Source: Luidia sarsii (Eukaryota > Echinodermata > Asteroidea > Paxillosida > Luidiidae). From it: 64,000 bases of DNA. The stretch covers positions 24,825,411 through 24,889,410 of the forward strand of contig OX465101.1 of assembly GCA_949987565.1 (NCBI GenBank), in the 5' to 3' direction. A model generated the notes under the pieces. The model did not search any database and was not told the origin of the DNA. It saw only the letters and a list, made by a program, of their open reading frames with translations. The translations under genes were made by a program, and so were the position numbers. Below are positions 1 through 60,791 of this stretch, piece after piece; within the stretch, counting starts at the first letter, position 1; the number at the start of each line of letters is the position of its first letter.

Positions 1-79
1 GAGCCTAGCCCTTACCCCAATCCTGTCCAGCAGAGCCTAGCCCTTACCCCAATCCTGTCCAGCAGAGCCTAGTCCTTAC

Positions 80-102
<23 letters not shown>
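1..102. repeat. 32-bp tandem repeat containing the v36 splice donor
   Basis: Three units (1-32, 33-64, 65-96) and a 6-base stub differ by about one base. Each holds the last bases of v36 and the CCTTAC complement of the GTAAGG donor. The unit at 65-96 carries the donor joined to the full exon. Confidence 0.95.
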
Positions 103-48817
<48,715 letters not shown>

Positions 48818-49675
48818 CTGAACCCAAACAAACAAAAGAAGAAGAAGGAAGAGACGATAAAAGGGGTGAGACGAGATTACAGGGCGAGATTTCAGACTGT
48901 TCAAGTCGAGAATAGTTTTCCATAACACCACGTACAACAGAATCTTTCTCCCTTTCTTTTTTTGATTTGGTGTGGTCCTAAGATTGCCCAGGAAGCCACG
49001 AAGAGGAATTGATAGGCACTGAAATTATATGGGATGATTATTGAATTCAAAGGAAAGCATACTCAGGCCAACAATAGAAAAAAAAAATAGTGAAAATAAT
49101 AATAGTGAAAAGAAACAAAAACAAAAACAAACCAACTTACAGAGAATATTTTTTTAAAGAATTTGTTTACACAAAGCCAGCAATGTCTATGGGTGCATCC
49201 AATCAGTCTTCCCAGGTTAACCCAAGTTGGCTCTGATGTCAATACTTACCCAGTGCGAAAGCAGGGCAACTTGGGGAGGGGGGTGGGTTGTTTTAACCCG
49301 GGTTAAACAAATTGAAAGGGACCTTATCAAATATATGGGCAGCAGTCCAATAGTCTTTGGAATTAAGGTAACCCAAGTATGGGGCAGTGGGGGGTTTGGA
49401 TGATTGGATAACGGGCTTTTAACCCCTGAGGATGGTAACACTGTATAGGCGGATAACCATCTCCTGAGGCATTATGGGATATGGGTAGCTGTTTGACGCA
49501 TGTCTCACTGGTACACGCACATAGTGCGTGTGTATGCCATTAGCAGCGACACCAATTTGCGCGTTGCTAGGACCACAGAGGGAGGCATTTCAACCTCCAT
49601 GCTATGATGATAGGGATATCTACCAAAATATTGAGTCGTACTTTACACTCAAGAATGAAATTTTCATTTTCACAA
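48818..49675. other. Intron 5' of v1: nothing recognised
   Basis: AT-rich sequence with A-rich stretches near 49,080-49,130 and pieces resembling ACCCGGGTTAAAC-type TIR elements near 49,290. I searched for the end of CH1 (a WTIILHF-like helix) on the minus strand and saw none. Confidence 0.5.
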
Positions 49676-50130
49676 TAGGGCTGTTCACACTGATAAAAAA
49701 GGGGAGATTGTTTGGATCGCCATAAAAATTGTGATCCAAACTCCACTTTTTAGTCGTGGGAAGACACAAGAAATGCGTTCCTCAGTGGAGTATTAATAAC
49801 CATCCGGTCCCCACTTTGAGTAACTTTTTAAAAATAATCATAATTATTTGCCAAGCGAGAGCTCGGTGGAAAAGGAATGAATTGTATTAATCCCACAATG
49901 CACTGCGTGCTCATCGCTAGCTGACGAGCAGCCACTGACAGGAGGTGCTTCTGTTTGTTTTCTTGCATGAGCCTCCCTCAAGGAGGACGAACAAAGTCTG
50001 ACTGCAATGCTAACTGCTTACCGCAATGAGCTCGGGATGAATGGGGGATCGGAACTGTACATGTGTGTGAACGTGAGCGAAAGCAATCGTGATTCAAATC
50101 GCACTTTTCCTTGCAGCGTGAACAGCCCTA
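49676..50130. mobile_element. TIR element of the TAGGGCNGTT family, 455 bp
   Basis: The left end TAGGGCTGTTCACAC and the right end GCGTGAACAGCCCTA are inverted repeats. The interior has GTGATCCAAACTCCAC and GATTCAAATCGCAC, shared with copies at 53.2, 57.4, 57.8 and 62.3 kb. It is non-coding. Confidence 0.85.
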
Positions 50131-50417
50131 ATGAGACCAAGTGTCATCCATCGGACTGACTTGTATAAATGTCGGATAAAAATGCGTTCTTGCTAATCAC
50201 GCTCGAAGATCCTGACTACTGAGAAATCTAGCAGAGTTTGGCTCAACCCTCAACCATAGAGCCTCAACTATCAACCACAGCACTAAATTCTGCACCGCTT
50301 CTAGAAATGTCAGAACTTTTCATTAAATTGCTCACTGTAGTGCAGACGTACTCTACTGCCGTTACTGGTTTTCTAGGGCGTGTGTGTCTGCTGGTGCTAA
50401 AACAGATGAAACTACAT

Positions 50418-50555
50418 CAATTCAAAGAGGTTTTGCCCTTACAATGCAGGCACCGGGCAAAGCACCGAGCACTCAGTGTTTATCACGTCAAGTAAGGGCC
50501 AAAACCTCATTGAATTACGTTCTCCTCGACGCAAACATCATGTTATATCTATGAA
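50418..50555 (+). mobile_element. SINE family A tail
   Basis: GCACCGAGCACTCAGTGTTT, ATCACGTCAAGTAAGGGCC and ACGCAAACATCATGTTATAT match the 2.2-kb tail. The tRNA head is missing. Confidence 0.75.
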
Positions 50556-52520
50556 ACTACATCAAGCAAAATCTTTCTTAAAGGCTCACTCAGTAGAGGC
50601 TACAAGCTGAATTAATAACAGCCCCAAAATAAGCAAAACTAAATTTTCTAAATTCAAGTATCTGCTTTTGCATCCAAACATTCTGGAACTATCTAAAAAA
50701 AGGTGAAAGCGGGCACTGCATCTAATAAATTGGTACATTTTGGGGGGAAATAAAAAAACAAAGGAGGGAGCAGATATGGTGTCTATGTACGTCTGCATGG
50801 ATGCACAAATCAGAGCTGCATGAATGACATACTTTACATTGGCATGCAGCTACTGTATGGGTCGGTTTATGTATGAAGCCATATTCATGAACTGTATGAA
50901 TGTACCTACAGTACAGTATGTACATGTACATGATGTATTCATGTATAAATGCATACTAGGTAAAGTGTATGTATCGGTAAGTGCATTGTGAGTTCACCTA
51001 GGCTTGCGTTCATGCAGGCAAGATATTCATGTAGGCCTATATGGATATCTGCCAGCAAATGGTATGCCGAGGTGAGGATCATCTGATCTTTCAGCGCAGC
51101 ATGCTTTTGAAATGCAATGTGCTCAACGTCAGAGAACATGTTCGGCACACAGCTGGGCTTCCGTGAGCTGCTCCTGTTTGCACCAGCATCCCGGAGGGCT
51201 GAGCGATGACATCATGGCATAAGATGACACAGACGTGTACATGACGAGTGCCGGAGGGGCCAACGATGAGTTATATGTGCCTGCCTCTGACCTCTGACCT
51301 CTGGCCCAGGACGTCTCACCTAAATAAGATCTACAACTACTATTTGTATTCAACCTTTTCCAATACTTTAAGAGGCTTTTGATGGATTACCAAATGATGT
51401 CACGGAAAATACTCTCAGTTGACAAACTCAAATCTTTAGTTGTGTACAAAAGTTTCTGACAATTTCTGGTATTTCCTGCAGATCTATCCCTAAACCTGTT
51501 GATCTACTGCCAAAATGTATGCTTTGATAATCATTTAGTGAAGGAGTTTTTCATCAAACCTAATCCAGAGGGATTAATTTGCAGTTTGAAAGTTAATGTT
51601 TGTTCTCATTTTTTTTTTTAATGAGGGTTCATGACATGACCTTACAATAGCGCCCTCATTTGTCATTACAAGGATATTTTAAAAGGTTAAAGAGATGACC
51701 AATTTCTAGCTCCCGAGAAAAAGAAGCTTGCCAATGTGTTTGCACACTTCAGATCCCTAGATGACAGCAGAGCATGAGCTTTAATGGGATATTTATTGCA
51801 GAGACCCTTTAATTAAGCAGCTCAATGAAATTGGGCCCTGATGGCATACGGCATGTATTGTGCAAACTAGCAACTGCAACTAGACATATTATCCAGAGTG
51901 TCCATATGTGCAATTCAAGCAGTGTACAAATGTTGCTAGGAGCTTAGTATAGGCCTAATACTGACTAATAAATGATTCAAAATTGTTTAAAAAAAGAAGA
52001 AGAAGTAAACAAAAAACCAAAACAGGCACTTCCATCCCAGCAGTAGCTTTCTTAAAAAAACAAACATTCTTAGGATTAAAATGCCAGGTCAATTAATTAC
52101 AGAATTGTAAATAATTGTAAACACAAACGTACATGAACAGAATACATGGAATACGTGTATAGACTAACCCAAGTACACTGTACATAATGTGCACTACATG
52201 CATTGTAACCACATTTTGTTTTGTTTAATAAAAAAAGATTTTCCGGGTATAGTATTCTATGGTGGGATGAGATTATGGCTTTTTAACAGAGAAAATCCAA
52301 ATTCGTTTGCAGTTTCGGCAATTTTGGGCGATAATAGAGTGACATTGACAGTGGCATTCTCACGCCGTTTGGGACCGTGCGACCTCTTTGTGCTCAGGAT
52401 CACGGAGGTCACTGCACTTATGCACTGTAGCAATCAACTCCCTGACTGAATTAACAGGGGTGGGCCCTACATGCACAGATATTGCTAGCATTATGCTCAA
52501 GGCTATGCTGTAATGGGTCC

Positions 52521-52559
<39 letters not shown>

Positions 52560-53179
52560 CCTTTAAGTTCGTCCATGCATTTCGGCCAATCAGTCTGAAA
52601 ATGGGAAGGTGAGTCCTTCCCCTGGTTTGGCCAAACAAGTAGGGCCTAGTAAATGCTGTGGCAATGCCCATCCTCAACAAAGCACTCCTCTGCTGTCAAC
52701 TGTAAAACAGCAAGGTCACTAATAGGAGGTTGGGCAACAAACTGTGGTCCATGTTCAGACTCCGGCCACCGGGTTTGGGGGCTCACTTAACCAAACTTGT
52801 TTAGTGAAAAGCGTATGGCGCATATGGTGGACAGTCCTCGTCAATCATGGGCGAGAGAATCTTGGGAAGGGGGACGGAGAAATCTTTCACCAGTTGGCTA
52901 GCAGGGCTGTCCATCCATCGCACATATGCTTTGCATAAGTGATGGTGCGAAGAACATTGGGAATTTGGGAAAGGGAGCCCTTTGATGACACATGCATGTG
53001 ACTGAACTGACATTAATCATACCACATTCAAGTGTGCATATCAATGGCAGATGTATACAGTACTGTGTACTAAGGCTTACTGTGTACACGGAGACTGTGG
53101 CAGTGTGTATGGTAATGGTGCACAATTGGTAGAGGTTTGCAGAAACACAAAATATGATTACAAGGTACCGGTATTTAAA
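50556..53179. other. Non-coding stretch, no gene recognised
   Basis: AT-rich, with a TG/CA-rich zone near 50,800-51,000 (many TACATGTA-like words), a (CT)n tract at 52,519-52,562, and a faint TTTCATAGAGCTGC-family piece near 51,815 (CAGCTCAATGAAATTGGGCC). No open frame has splice context or a domain. Confidence 0.5.
52519..52562. repeat. (CT)n microsatellite
   Basis: About 44 bp of CTCTCT with a few interruptions. Confidence 0.95.
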
Positions 53180-53571
53180 ATCCACTCCACTTTTTTGATG
53201 TGTGGACACAATAAACAGGTTTATTAGTGGGATTTGGAAGCGTGATTTGGACTCCACTATTAGTGTGGCCTTTCTAAACAATCACGTTTAATTGCCACGC
53301 TGTGCATGTGCGAACACACAAATTTTAAAATCCCACAAAGCACCGTTTGCACTCTGATTGACAGGAAGTGTCGCGCTTGTTTATATCTCCCCACATGGGC
53401 CACCCTCAAGGACACATGCACCATTTGACCATGATTGCTAACCACAATCGGCTCACGATTTTTTTGTGTCACAATTTCTTGCCGTGTATGGACTCAAGCA
53501 AAAGAAACCGGTTTTTGAATCGCGATTCAAATCGCAATTACCGATATTTGCACAGTGGGAATGGTCATACA
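53180..53571. mobile_element. TAGGGCNGTT family copy, ends eroded
   Basis: CCACTCCACTTTTTTGATGT, GATTTGGACTCCACTATTAG, CGCGATTCAAATCGCAATTA and AGTGGGAATGGTC match the complete copy at 57.8 kb. The terminal repeats are degraded. Confidence 0.75.
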
Positions 53572-54950
53572 GTGTGCATGAAAAATCGCATTTCTTGGGC
53601 TGCATTTTTTACAAAGCCTTAAGTTAAGATGCATCGTCACTCAACTTACGATACACCCATCATAAGATGGGTCAGACTGTAAGGCATCTTTGCAACACTC
53701 GATCACCATCTTGCGATTGATCGTACTCGTAAGCTTCGATGACTTTGCTGAAATCGACCACTGGGATTGGTACAGAGATACTCCCAACACCCACAACTTT
53801 TCAGAAAGCACATACGGTACACTGTAGATGTGCTTTGGTCATATACGGGTAACCAAAATGGAGGACCACAGTCACCAGTTTATGTACTAACTCCTGAGTA
53901 TTCCAACCATACTTGAACCAAGTGAAAGACAGTGGGGGGACTTGCCTCTGTAAGCCAATCCTCCGCTGGCATTATAACTGTCAAAAAAATATCCATACAA
54001 TATGCTAATGTACACTCAATACCCGGATGAAAGATAGATTGCGCATTTGTGGTGTTTCCTTTCCCTATTTTCCCAGTGTGAGTGATCAAGGTAGCTCCAA
54101 AAAAAACAGAGAATAGCTAAGAATATGGCCGTGTCCGAAACGGGTGTCTAGAGCTAGGTCTAGGTCTTCCCCCTATTGGAAATACACAGAGATGCGAAGA
54201 CAATAGCCCTAGCCATAGCTCTGGAAGCCCGTTTCAGACACAGCCTACTGATACCTAAAAGAAAACAACATGATATTCTATCCACCAGTCTCTTGTCCAT
54301 AAATGTAGTGCAATGTTACTGGTTGATATAAAATGATTATTAAAAATGCAACGGCAACACGCTGAGGTGCTTACAGTCTGAAATTGCTTGAAATATCAAT
54401 ATATGTCATACCAGTAGCTTGACAAACAAAGCGAAGAAAAATTGTCAAGGAAAGACAAACGTCTGAACCTTGTTATGCCTAATAACCTTGCCACTCAAAA
54501 TGTTGGAATATCTCAGAAAATGGAGGTTATCGTTTACCCCCAGCGTAACAAAGTCAAATAACGCCTCTTGTAGTGCACACTGGTTTCTTTTCTTCAACTT
54601 GAACCTTTCTGCATGCCTATCCGAGTTGATGACTGCTAACCTTGACATAGCTTAGGCAGCAGATGTTGTGTGTCATCCACGCCCAGCCAAAGAATTAAAA
54701 AAAAAGAAATTATACAAGTAGATGCCAGGTCAAGCTTGAATGAAATGAATTGAAAATGGGGTCAGCACTTTGCCGCGCCTTGTCTGTGGAGCTTGGCATG
54801 AACTCAACTGGAAGTAAATGGGCAATGCTACCAGGTGTCGGTCGGACCCCCCACCCTCTTCCTCTTGGTCTTTCACTGCAGAGTAATACACGGTAAAACA
54901 GAGCCGCACTGATCATTCATGGGAATCTAGAATGAGGGCACGAGCCCTTT
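53572..54950. other. Non-coding stretch with one palindromic repeat
   Basis: 53,610-53,765 resembles 38.26 and 30.5 kb (AAGTTAAGATGCATCGTCAC, ATCTTGCGATTGATCGTACT). 54,135-54,245 is a short inverted repeat (GTGTCCGAAACGGGTGTCTA and AGCCCGTTTCAGACACAGCC). No gene seen. Confidence 0.55.
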
Positions 54951-54984
54951 TCTTCTCCCTTGAATGTGCAGTACTTGGCAACGA

Positions 54985-55315
54985 GCCAAATGGATCACCG
55001 CCATATTGGCGTGGGCGGATGTACTCATTTTTTTTATTTATTTTTTTATTTTTTTAAGGACTTCACATCCAGGTTTTCTTTTCACTCGTCTTCCTGCCTC
55101 TAAGCCTGCCTCCGCCTCAATCGGTAATGGCTTTGATCGGACGACACAATAAAAGGGGGCCTTTCTTTAGCCCGCCTCCATTTTGAAATTTTGTGCCGAT
55201 CCGTCGCCAGCGCCGCGAGCGCTGCAGACGTCTGTACATTATGCAGCGGGTCACGGCCGCTGCGTCTGGATTCTGTGGCTTGCTCGCGTCCTAGCCGCTC
55301 CGCATGTGGGCGGTA
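54985..55315. promoter_or_regulatory. CpG-rich patch, possible promoter (speculative)
   Basis: In an AT-rich region this stretch has CGCCATATTGGCGTGGGCGG, a CCTCCATTTTG word and a dense CpG core (CGTCGCCAGCGCCGCGAGCG, GCGGGTCACGGCCGCTGCGT). CCAT-containing words of this kind occur in some TATA-less promoters. It could be an internal nesprin promoter, a 5' exon of a short isoform, or chance. Confidence 0.25.
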
Positions 55316-55867
55316 CTAATAGCCTGCATCCTGTGCACATACAGTAAGCCACGTGTACATGCACATGAACACGAACCTGAGAATGCTGTTTGTGTGGCTA
55401 CTTGCAGAGAGAGAGATGCAGGACCTATATTTATAGACACCAGGCAACAAGAACAGAACAGACACCTTTTCAAGGTCAGATGATGAGCGAAAGAGTCAAA
55501 AGAAACCATTTTTTCTCCAAAAATACCAACAGCTAAAAATATGGACAATGTCCTTCAGGACTGCTCTCTTACCTCTTACTATGGACCTTTTCAGTAAGCA
55601 AGAACTTGGGTTAAGGCTCTAGGATTGACTGTTTTCCCGCAGCCATTTTACAATGAAATTTGTCAAGCATTATGAGTGTCGACTTTTTGGGGTATAGGCC
55701 TACAGGCCCTACAATGTATTCTGTTTTTAATGAGAGAAACAACATTGGCCTTACCCCCACCCCAAAATATCTACCACAATTGTTTTCCAACTATTAGATG
55801 GTGGCTACAAAGCAAATACATGCTTTAGGAAAGACCCACCTTAATGACCTTATTATAATTTGAACCA

Positions 55868-56035
55868 AAATTTAGCAGGCCTGACGTTTCGATCCTTGCA
55901 GAACCTTTCTCAAAGGTGCTGCCTTTGAGAAAGGTCCTGCTAGGATCGAAACGTCAGGCCCACTCAATTTTGAGATTTGCATTTTGGTAATTTTAGTCAG
56001 TAAGCAGTTTGCAACATTTTTGTATATCACTTTCT
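55868..56035. mobile_element. GAAACGTCAGGCC family, palindromic copy
   Basis: GGCCTGACGTTTCGATCCTT, then TGCCTTTGAGAAAGGTCCTG and CTAGGATCGAAACGTCAGGC, an inverted pair, followed by GTCAGTAAGCAGTTTGCAAC. It nearly repeats the copy at 13.7 kb. Confidence 0.8.
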
Positions 56036-56489
56036 ATAATTTGAACCAGTTATACCAGGGGTTTCTCTGTATTTGTGTTAGACCAAATGCCTACATGTAC
56101 AGCTGTCATCACTCCCTTTATCATAGATAATGAGCAAACTATATTACTGTATAAAAAAAAGGAAAAAAAGAAGACTGCTATGTGATGATACTTTTAAATC
56201 ACCACTTGATTAAAATAGACATCTTCTTTTTTAAGTTCACTATGAAATAAAATGCAGTCCACACAGGAGGAGATGGGAATGCAATGCATGCAGCAAACAT
56301 GGGCAACCTCCACCGAGAGACGCAGGCTACATGCAAATGAAAAGAAAACAATGCACTTCACAATAAAGCCTGCTGAAGGCCCACGATTCGGCTAAAAAAC
56401 AAGAAGGGAATCTGTGAAGTTCAAACTGAAGGAGACCACCAAAGTAAAGAAGGGAGAGCATGCAGATGAATTGAGAACAACAAAAGCAC

Positions 56490-56855
56490 ACATCCACACT
56501 GGACCTATTTTTTTCCCAGGACCATGGGTAACATTCCAATGGGTAAATATTACCAGCGTTCGCACTTGGACTATCCACGTGGGTAAATTAACCACATTAC
56601 GATCGGTGGAACTTAACCGACTGGCGCATACAAATGCACGACGTCGTGTCCGCATTGGACTTTTCGACTCGGTTAAACTGACCTGGTTAATTTTTACTGG
56701 GCAGAAATCCCTCGGTTAAACTACCCCTTTGAGTCGGGTAAGATACCTGGGAAGGAAAACTTCCTGGGCTGTCCGCACTGGACTTTAATACAATGGTCAA
56801 GTTACCCATTTACTCGGTTAGTTTACCCAAGTCCAGTGCGGACATGGCTAAAGAC
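56490..56855. mobile_element. Nested TIR elements of the GTCCGCACTGG family
   Basis: A larger element, from about 56,495 (CCACACTGGACC) to 56,855 (AAGTCCAGTGCGGACATGGC), contains an inner pair at 56,650 and 56,770 (GTCCGCATTGGAC, GTCCGCACTGGAC). GGTTAA-rich segments repeat inside. Confidence 0.75.
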
Positions 56856-57440
56856 AGAGCATGGCACACATTTCAAGAGGTAGTCCAAGGGAAGGACAAG
56901 GCACCATCCATTCAATTCCATTTATGTACTTGCAGCATTCCAAATGCCAATAAATAAAATTTAAAAAAAAAAGCAGAACAAGAAACCAAAGCCATCAGTC
57001 TGCCAACATAGTAAATCAATTGACAAAAGCTTCTTCCAACAAAGACCATTTCAGTCCTTCAATATGTCAATCCAAATTGGGTGCTGTTGTTGACTTTTTG
57101 TGTGTGGCTTTTTCCCCTTTTTTTTGGTGGAGGGGGGGGTGAGCAAAGTTCACAAGGATCACTTTCAGAATTTGTCAAACAAATTAGGGGATTAGGTGGG
57201 TTTTTTGTATCCTTGAAAAGAGGTGGCTGCGACCCCAGTATGACCCCAAGGGATGAAGAGTATCAAGTGCTGGGTATTGGGTATCAAGTGATACCCAATA
57301 CCTGGGTGGATTCAATAGTGGAGAGAGCTCCCAGACTAGTTTAGAAGGGCCGGGTCAAAATGACAGTTAACCACCATGGTTGAACTTAGAGGCCATTGCT
57401 GAGGGTGTTCTTCAGCACCATTCATGCCTCGGTGCATAAA

Positions 57441-57799
57441 AGGGCCATTTCCACTGTACCAGATCATTTAGATCGCGATTCAAACTCCACTTTTTGCGAA
57501 ACTTTTCCAAAATAATCGTATTTACTTGCCACGCGGTTTCCTGTACAAATGCTCTGTAAATGTTGCACTTTTTTTCTTCAAATCCCACAAAGCACCGCTT
57601 GCACTATGACTGACCATGGACTGATAGCTTGTTTACAATCACCCTGCATTTGGGCCACCCTCAAGGACACACCCACCATTTGACCACTACTGCTAACCGC
57701 AATTAAGCGGCTTGCAATTTTTTGGCCTGTGTGAACGCGAGCAAATAAAACCAACCCCGGTTTGTGAATCGCGATTCAAATCGCAAATTTGATGCACCA
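57441..57799. mobile_element. TAGGGCNGTT family copy, right end lost
   Basis: AGGGCCATTTCCACTGTACC at the left, then GATCGCGATTCAAACTCCAC and CGCGATTCAAATCGCAAATT. It abuts the next copy with no clear right TIR, so the two may be a tandem or nested pair. Confidence 0.8.
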
Positions 57800-58226
57800 T
57801 TAGGGCCGTTCCCACTTTACCAAATAAACGCGATTATTTGGATCGTGATTTGAATCGCGATTCAAACTCCACTTTTGTTTGCGTGTGGGGACACAATAAA
57901 TGCGATTATTAGTGGGATTTGAATCGCGATTCGGACTCCACTAAGAGTGAGATTTTTTTTAAATAATCGCGTTTATTTGCGATGCATTGCACGGACATGG
58001 CATTTCCTGCCAGCAGCTTACTGCCAGGAAGTCCAGCAAAGGGTTTGTTGATGTTTGTCAGCGAGTCCCGCCATTCCCGCTTGCACAGCGCGACCACATG
58101 CTAACCACAATCGGCTCGTGTTTATTTACATGCGATTATCAGGCCTGTGTGGACACGACCCCCCAAAAAAGGGTTTTTGAATCGCGATTCAAATCGCGAT
58201 TATTTTCGTAGTGGGAACGGCCCTAA
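57800..58226. mobile_element. Complete TAGGGCNGTT family element, 427 bp
   Basis: The ends TTAGGGCCGTTCCCAC and GTGGGAACGGCCCTAA are perfect 16-bp inverted repeats. The interior is rich in GAATCGCGATTC palindromes. A TA dinucleotide at both ends may be the target duplication. No protein. Confidence 0.9.
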
Positions 58227-59930
58227 TGATGTGCTTCAAACCCCCTCGCAATAGCGTGATGTATCTATAGCCGCAGCCACAGTTTCAAAGCAGGCCCGAG
58301 ATTCCGTCTCCGAGCCCAGTGAATCCAGCCAACTCCTCCAAATGAGAAGATCACCCATTTGAATTGCATACGTACACCCCCAACCACTGACAAGGTTTCT
58401 GCACGGTTACTCTGAATTTCCGAGTGCACTACTTTGTATGCAACGTCCACTGATATTTCAAAAACTGGCAGGCAAAACCATGAAAGGGAGCATTCACTCA
58501 CCACTATTGCACCTCTGATCTGCCGAGGGCCACATAAGGAAAGGCCAAACAGTTGTTAGTATGTCTCTATTCATTTCCCACAGACACTAAACACACTAAC
58601 ACACACGTCAGTTTTTCACTTCGACATTCCAAAGCGGCGAGAACAGTCAATCTACATCACTGGTCGTAAGCTGCGTGGAAAGGTTTCTATCAGAAATGCT
58701 GGCTTGATTCATTAGTACACATTCACTGCACTCTTAAGTCAGGGTTCCTCTGCAAATTTTCCATTCCCAGAAAAATGGTTACATATAAAATTGGACCAAT
58801 TTAGTACAACCTTTCTGCCACATTGCTTGCAAGGTATTGGGTAGTCAACTAGGCCTACATGTGGCAGTTAGTAAAACAGTGTATTATCCAAATACAACTC
58901 TTCTTAATATTCTTAAATTGGACCAATTTATTAAAACTTTATGTTACAATGCTTAGTATTGGGTAGTAATCAACTGTATGTGGTAGTTATTCAAACAATG
59001 CCTTATCCAAATACACCTTGTTGTATTCTTAGCGAAGCAAAACCACACACTCGATGCTAAGTTTGCTGTGTGGTGTTTTTTTTCTCAGAGCATTTGTTTT
59101 TCTCAGAGACTGTCACTGACTGATAGCGTGGCTTCTGAAGATGCCACACCAGAGTGACAAGCTGAAACCTCCTCAAGAATGTAAAAAAAGGAAGTTGCCG
59201 GAAATCATTACGGTGGCTGACCACATGTACCTCCGATGAGTCCACAGATGACTGTTGCCATAGTGATGCTTGGTGCACTCCTCACTGACTAGAATAGAAC
59301 AACTTAAAAACAATTCTAAGATCCAGAGAGCTAGATGTTCTAATCCTTGCAGGACCTCTCCCGTTTCGTCGTTGTGTAAGATTCTGGCCCGATTGGAATC
59401 ATCGCCTACACTAACTAGTAACGTCTACAAAAGACTAGTCCACTCTTGTACGTCTACCTACTACGCCCCTGCAGATCTGTGCACAAGTTAAAGGTCAAAG
59501 GTCAGTCAATCTAGCGGCTTCAGCTTTAGCAGCCTGTAATGCTTGCCTATGCAGAGAAAAGCAACTAATGGATGAGACTCGATGGTTTGCATGATGGAAT
59601 CACAATGTGGAAAGTCTGCAGTGACACCATGTCAGCAAGGAATAGGCCTACAGCTCTGATAAAGACTTTAATACGCGGTGCCACCGCAAACCTTCCACAG
59701 CTTGAAAGTGAGAAGAGACACTGCAAGCGGATTAGTGGCAACGGCATTAAAGAGGGAGAGAGAGAGAGGTGGAGGAGAGGCAGAATCGTGGAAGCGTCTG
59801 AGAGGGCGCCGTGCGTTCCCAATGAGATGAAGCACGCCAAGCGGGTGGGGGTGTGGCACTATGACTAGGGAGGAGCACCACCCTCCCCTTCTTTCCCTCT
59901 GTCTAATGAGAGCACGGCAGGGTGGTGGTG
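58227..59930. other. Non-coding stretch, no gene recognised
   Basis: 58,730-59,040 repeats itself loosely (AAATTGGACCAATTTA twice, AAATACA words). Near 59,600-59,700 there are traces of the GGTGACACCATG/CCACCGCAAACCTTCC modules. No exon seen. Confidence 0.5.
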
Positions 59931-59941
59931 GGATAGCTGAC

Positions 59942-60097
59942 CTGAGACCAGGAGTCCTTCCAGGCTGCGAGCAGCCGAGTCATTTGGCGGACGTTGCAGC
60001 CGCAGAAGAGGTGCACCGTGACCTTTGAACCTTGGGAGGAAAACAGGCCGACCCAGGGACCCTCCGCGCCGGCCTCAAGAAGGTCTTTCATCTGCCG
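59942..60097 (-). other. Possible exon of unassigned function
   Basis: The complement has an open frame reading MKDLLEAGAEGPWVGLFSSQ, then GSKVTVHLFCGCNVRQMTRL and LAAWKDSWSQ, ending at a consensus-like CAG|GTCAGC donor. GC content and residue mix look coding, unlike the flanks. The acceptor is uncertain: GCACGGCAG before MKD has a poor pyrimidine tract, while TTTTCCTCCCAAG further in gives a shorter exon. It does not resemble CH1, and I do not recognise the family. It may be a 5' nesprin exon, an exon of another gene, or chance. Confidence 0.35.
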
Positions 60098-60641
60098 TGC
60101 AATGTCCACAAGCCATGCAATTTTGGGTTGGTTTTGGGGTTTTTTTTTCAGGCAGGGGGATTACAAAGGTAAAGTGGGTGCACACTCACACACAAAGTAT
60201 AACTGAACATTGGCGTATACATTTGTACTTCATATCAACAACATTTGTGTGAGAGATGGGACAGACCCAAAACATAAAAAAAAAACGTCCAATGTAATCA
60301 TGCAAGTGCTTCTCAACATTGCAATAAATTGTTTTCATTTACAGGTGTCATTTTAATTACTGCACCATTTCTATACATGCAGTGATTTCTGAGTCATGGG
60401 TACCATATGTGATGCTATGCTATGAATTAGTAGAATTAGTTCGCAAGTGAGGGGGCAGGGATTTATTGGGATTAAAACGAAATTGTGGGGGGGGGAATTA
60501 AGTAATTATCATGTCATTATAGCTTATCTGTGCATCCGTGGGGTTAAAATCAAAGTGAAAAAAAAAACCTCCCCCCAAAAAAATGTTTTCATTGCAATTA
60601 ATGAGGATTAATAAATGAGTTAGAGGTCAGATCTGGGGATG

Positions 60642-60791
60642 GATTCACTAACGCTTTGCATTCATCGCAAATGGCAGAAATCGATCGCTAAGTCTGAAAT
60701 CCATCGAAACTTAGCGATCGGTGTGCGGTGGATTTCAGACTTAGCGATCGATTTTTGGCGTTTGCGATGATCACAAAGCGTTAGTGAAATC
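60642..60791. mobile_element. 150-bp foldback element
   Basis: The left arm GATTCACTAACGCTTTGCAT, then CATCGCAAATGGC, is inverted in the right arm GCGTTTGCGATGATCACAAA and GCGTTAGTGAAATC. Inner arms GATCGCTAAGTCTGAAATCC and GATTTCAGACTTAGCGATCG are also inverted. A partial copy interrupts the remnant at 16.98 kb. Confidence 0.85.
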
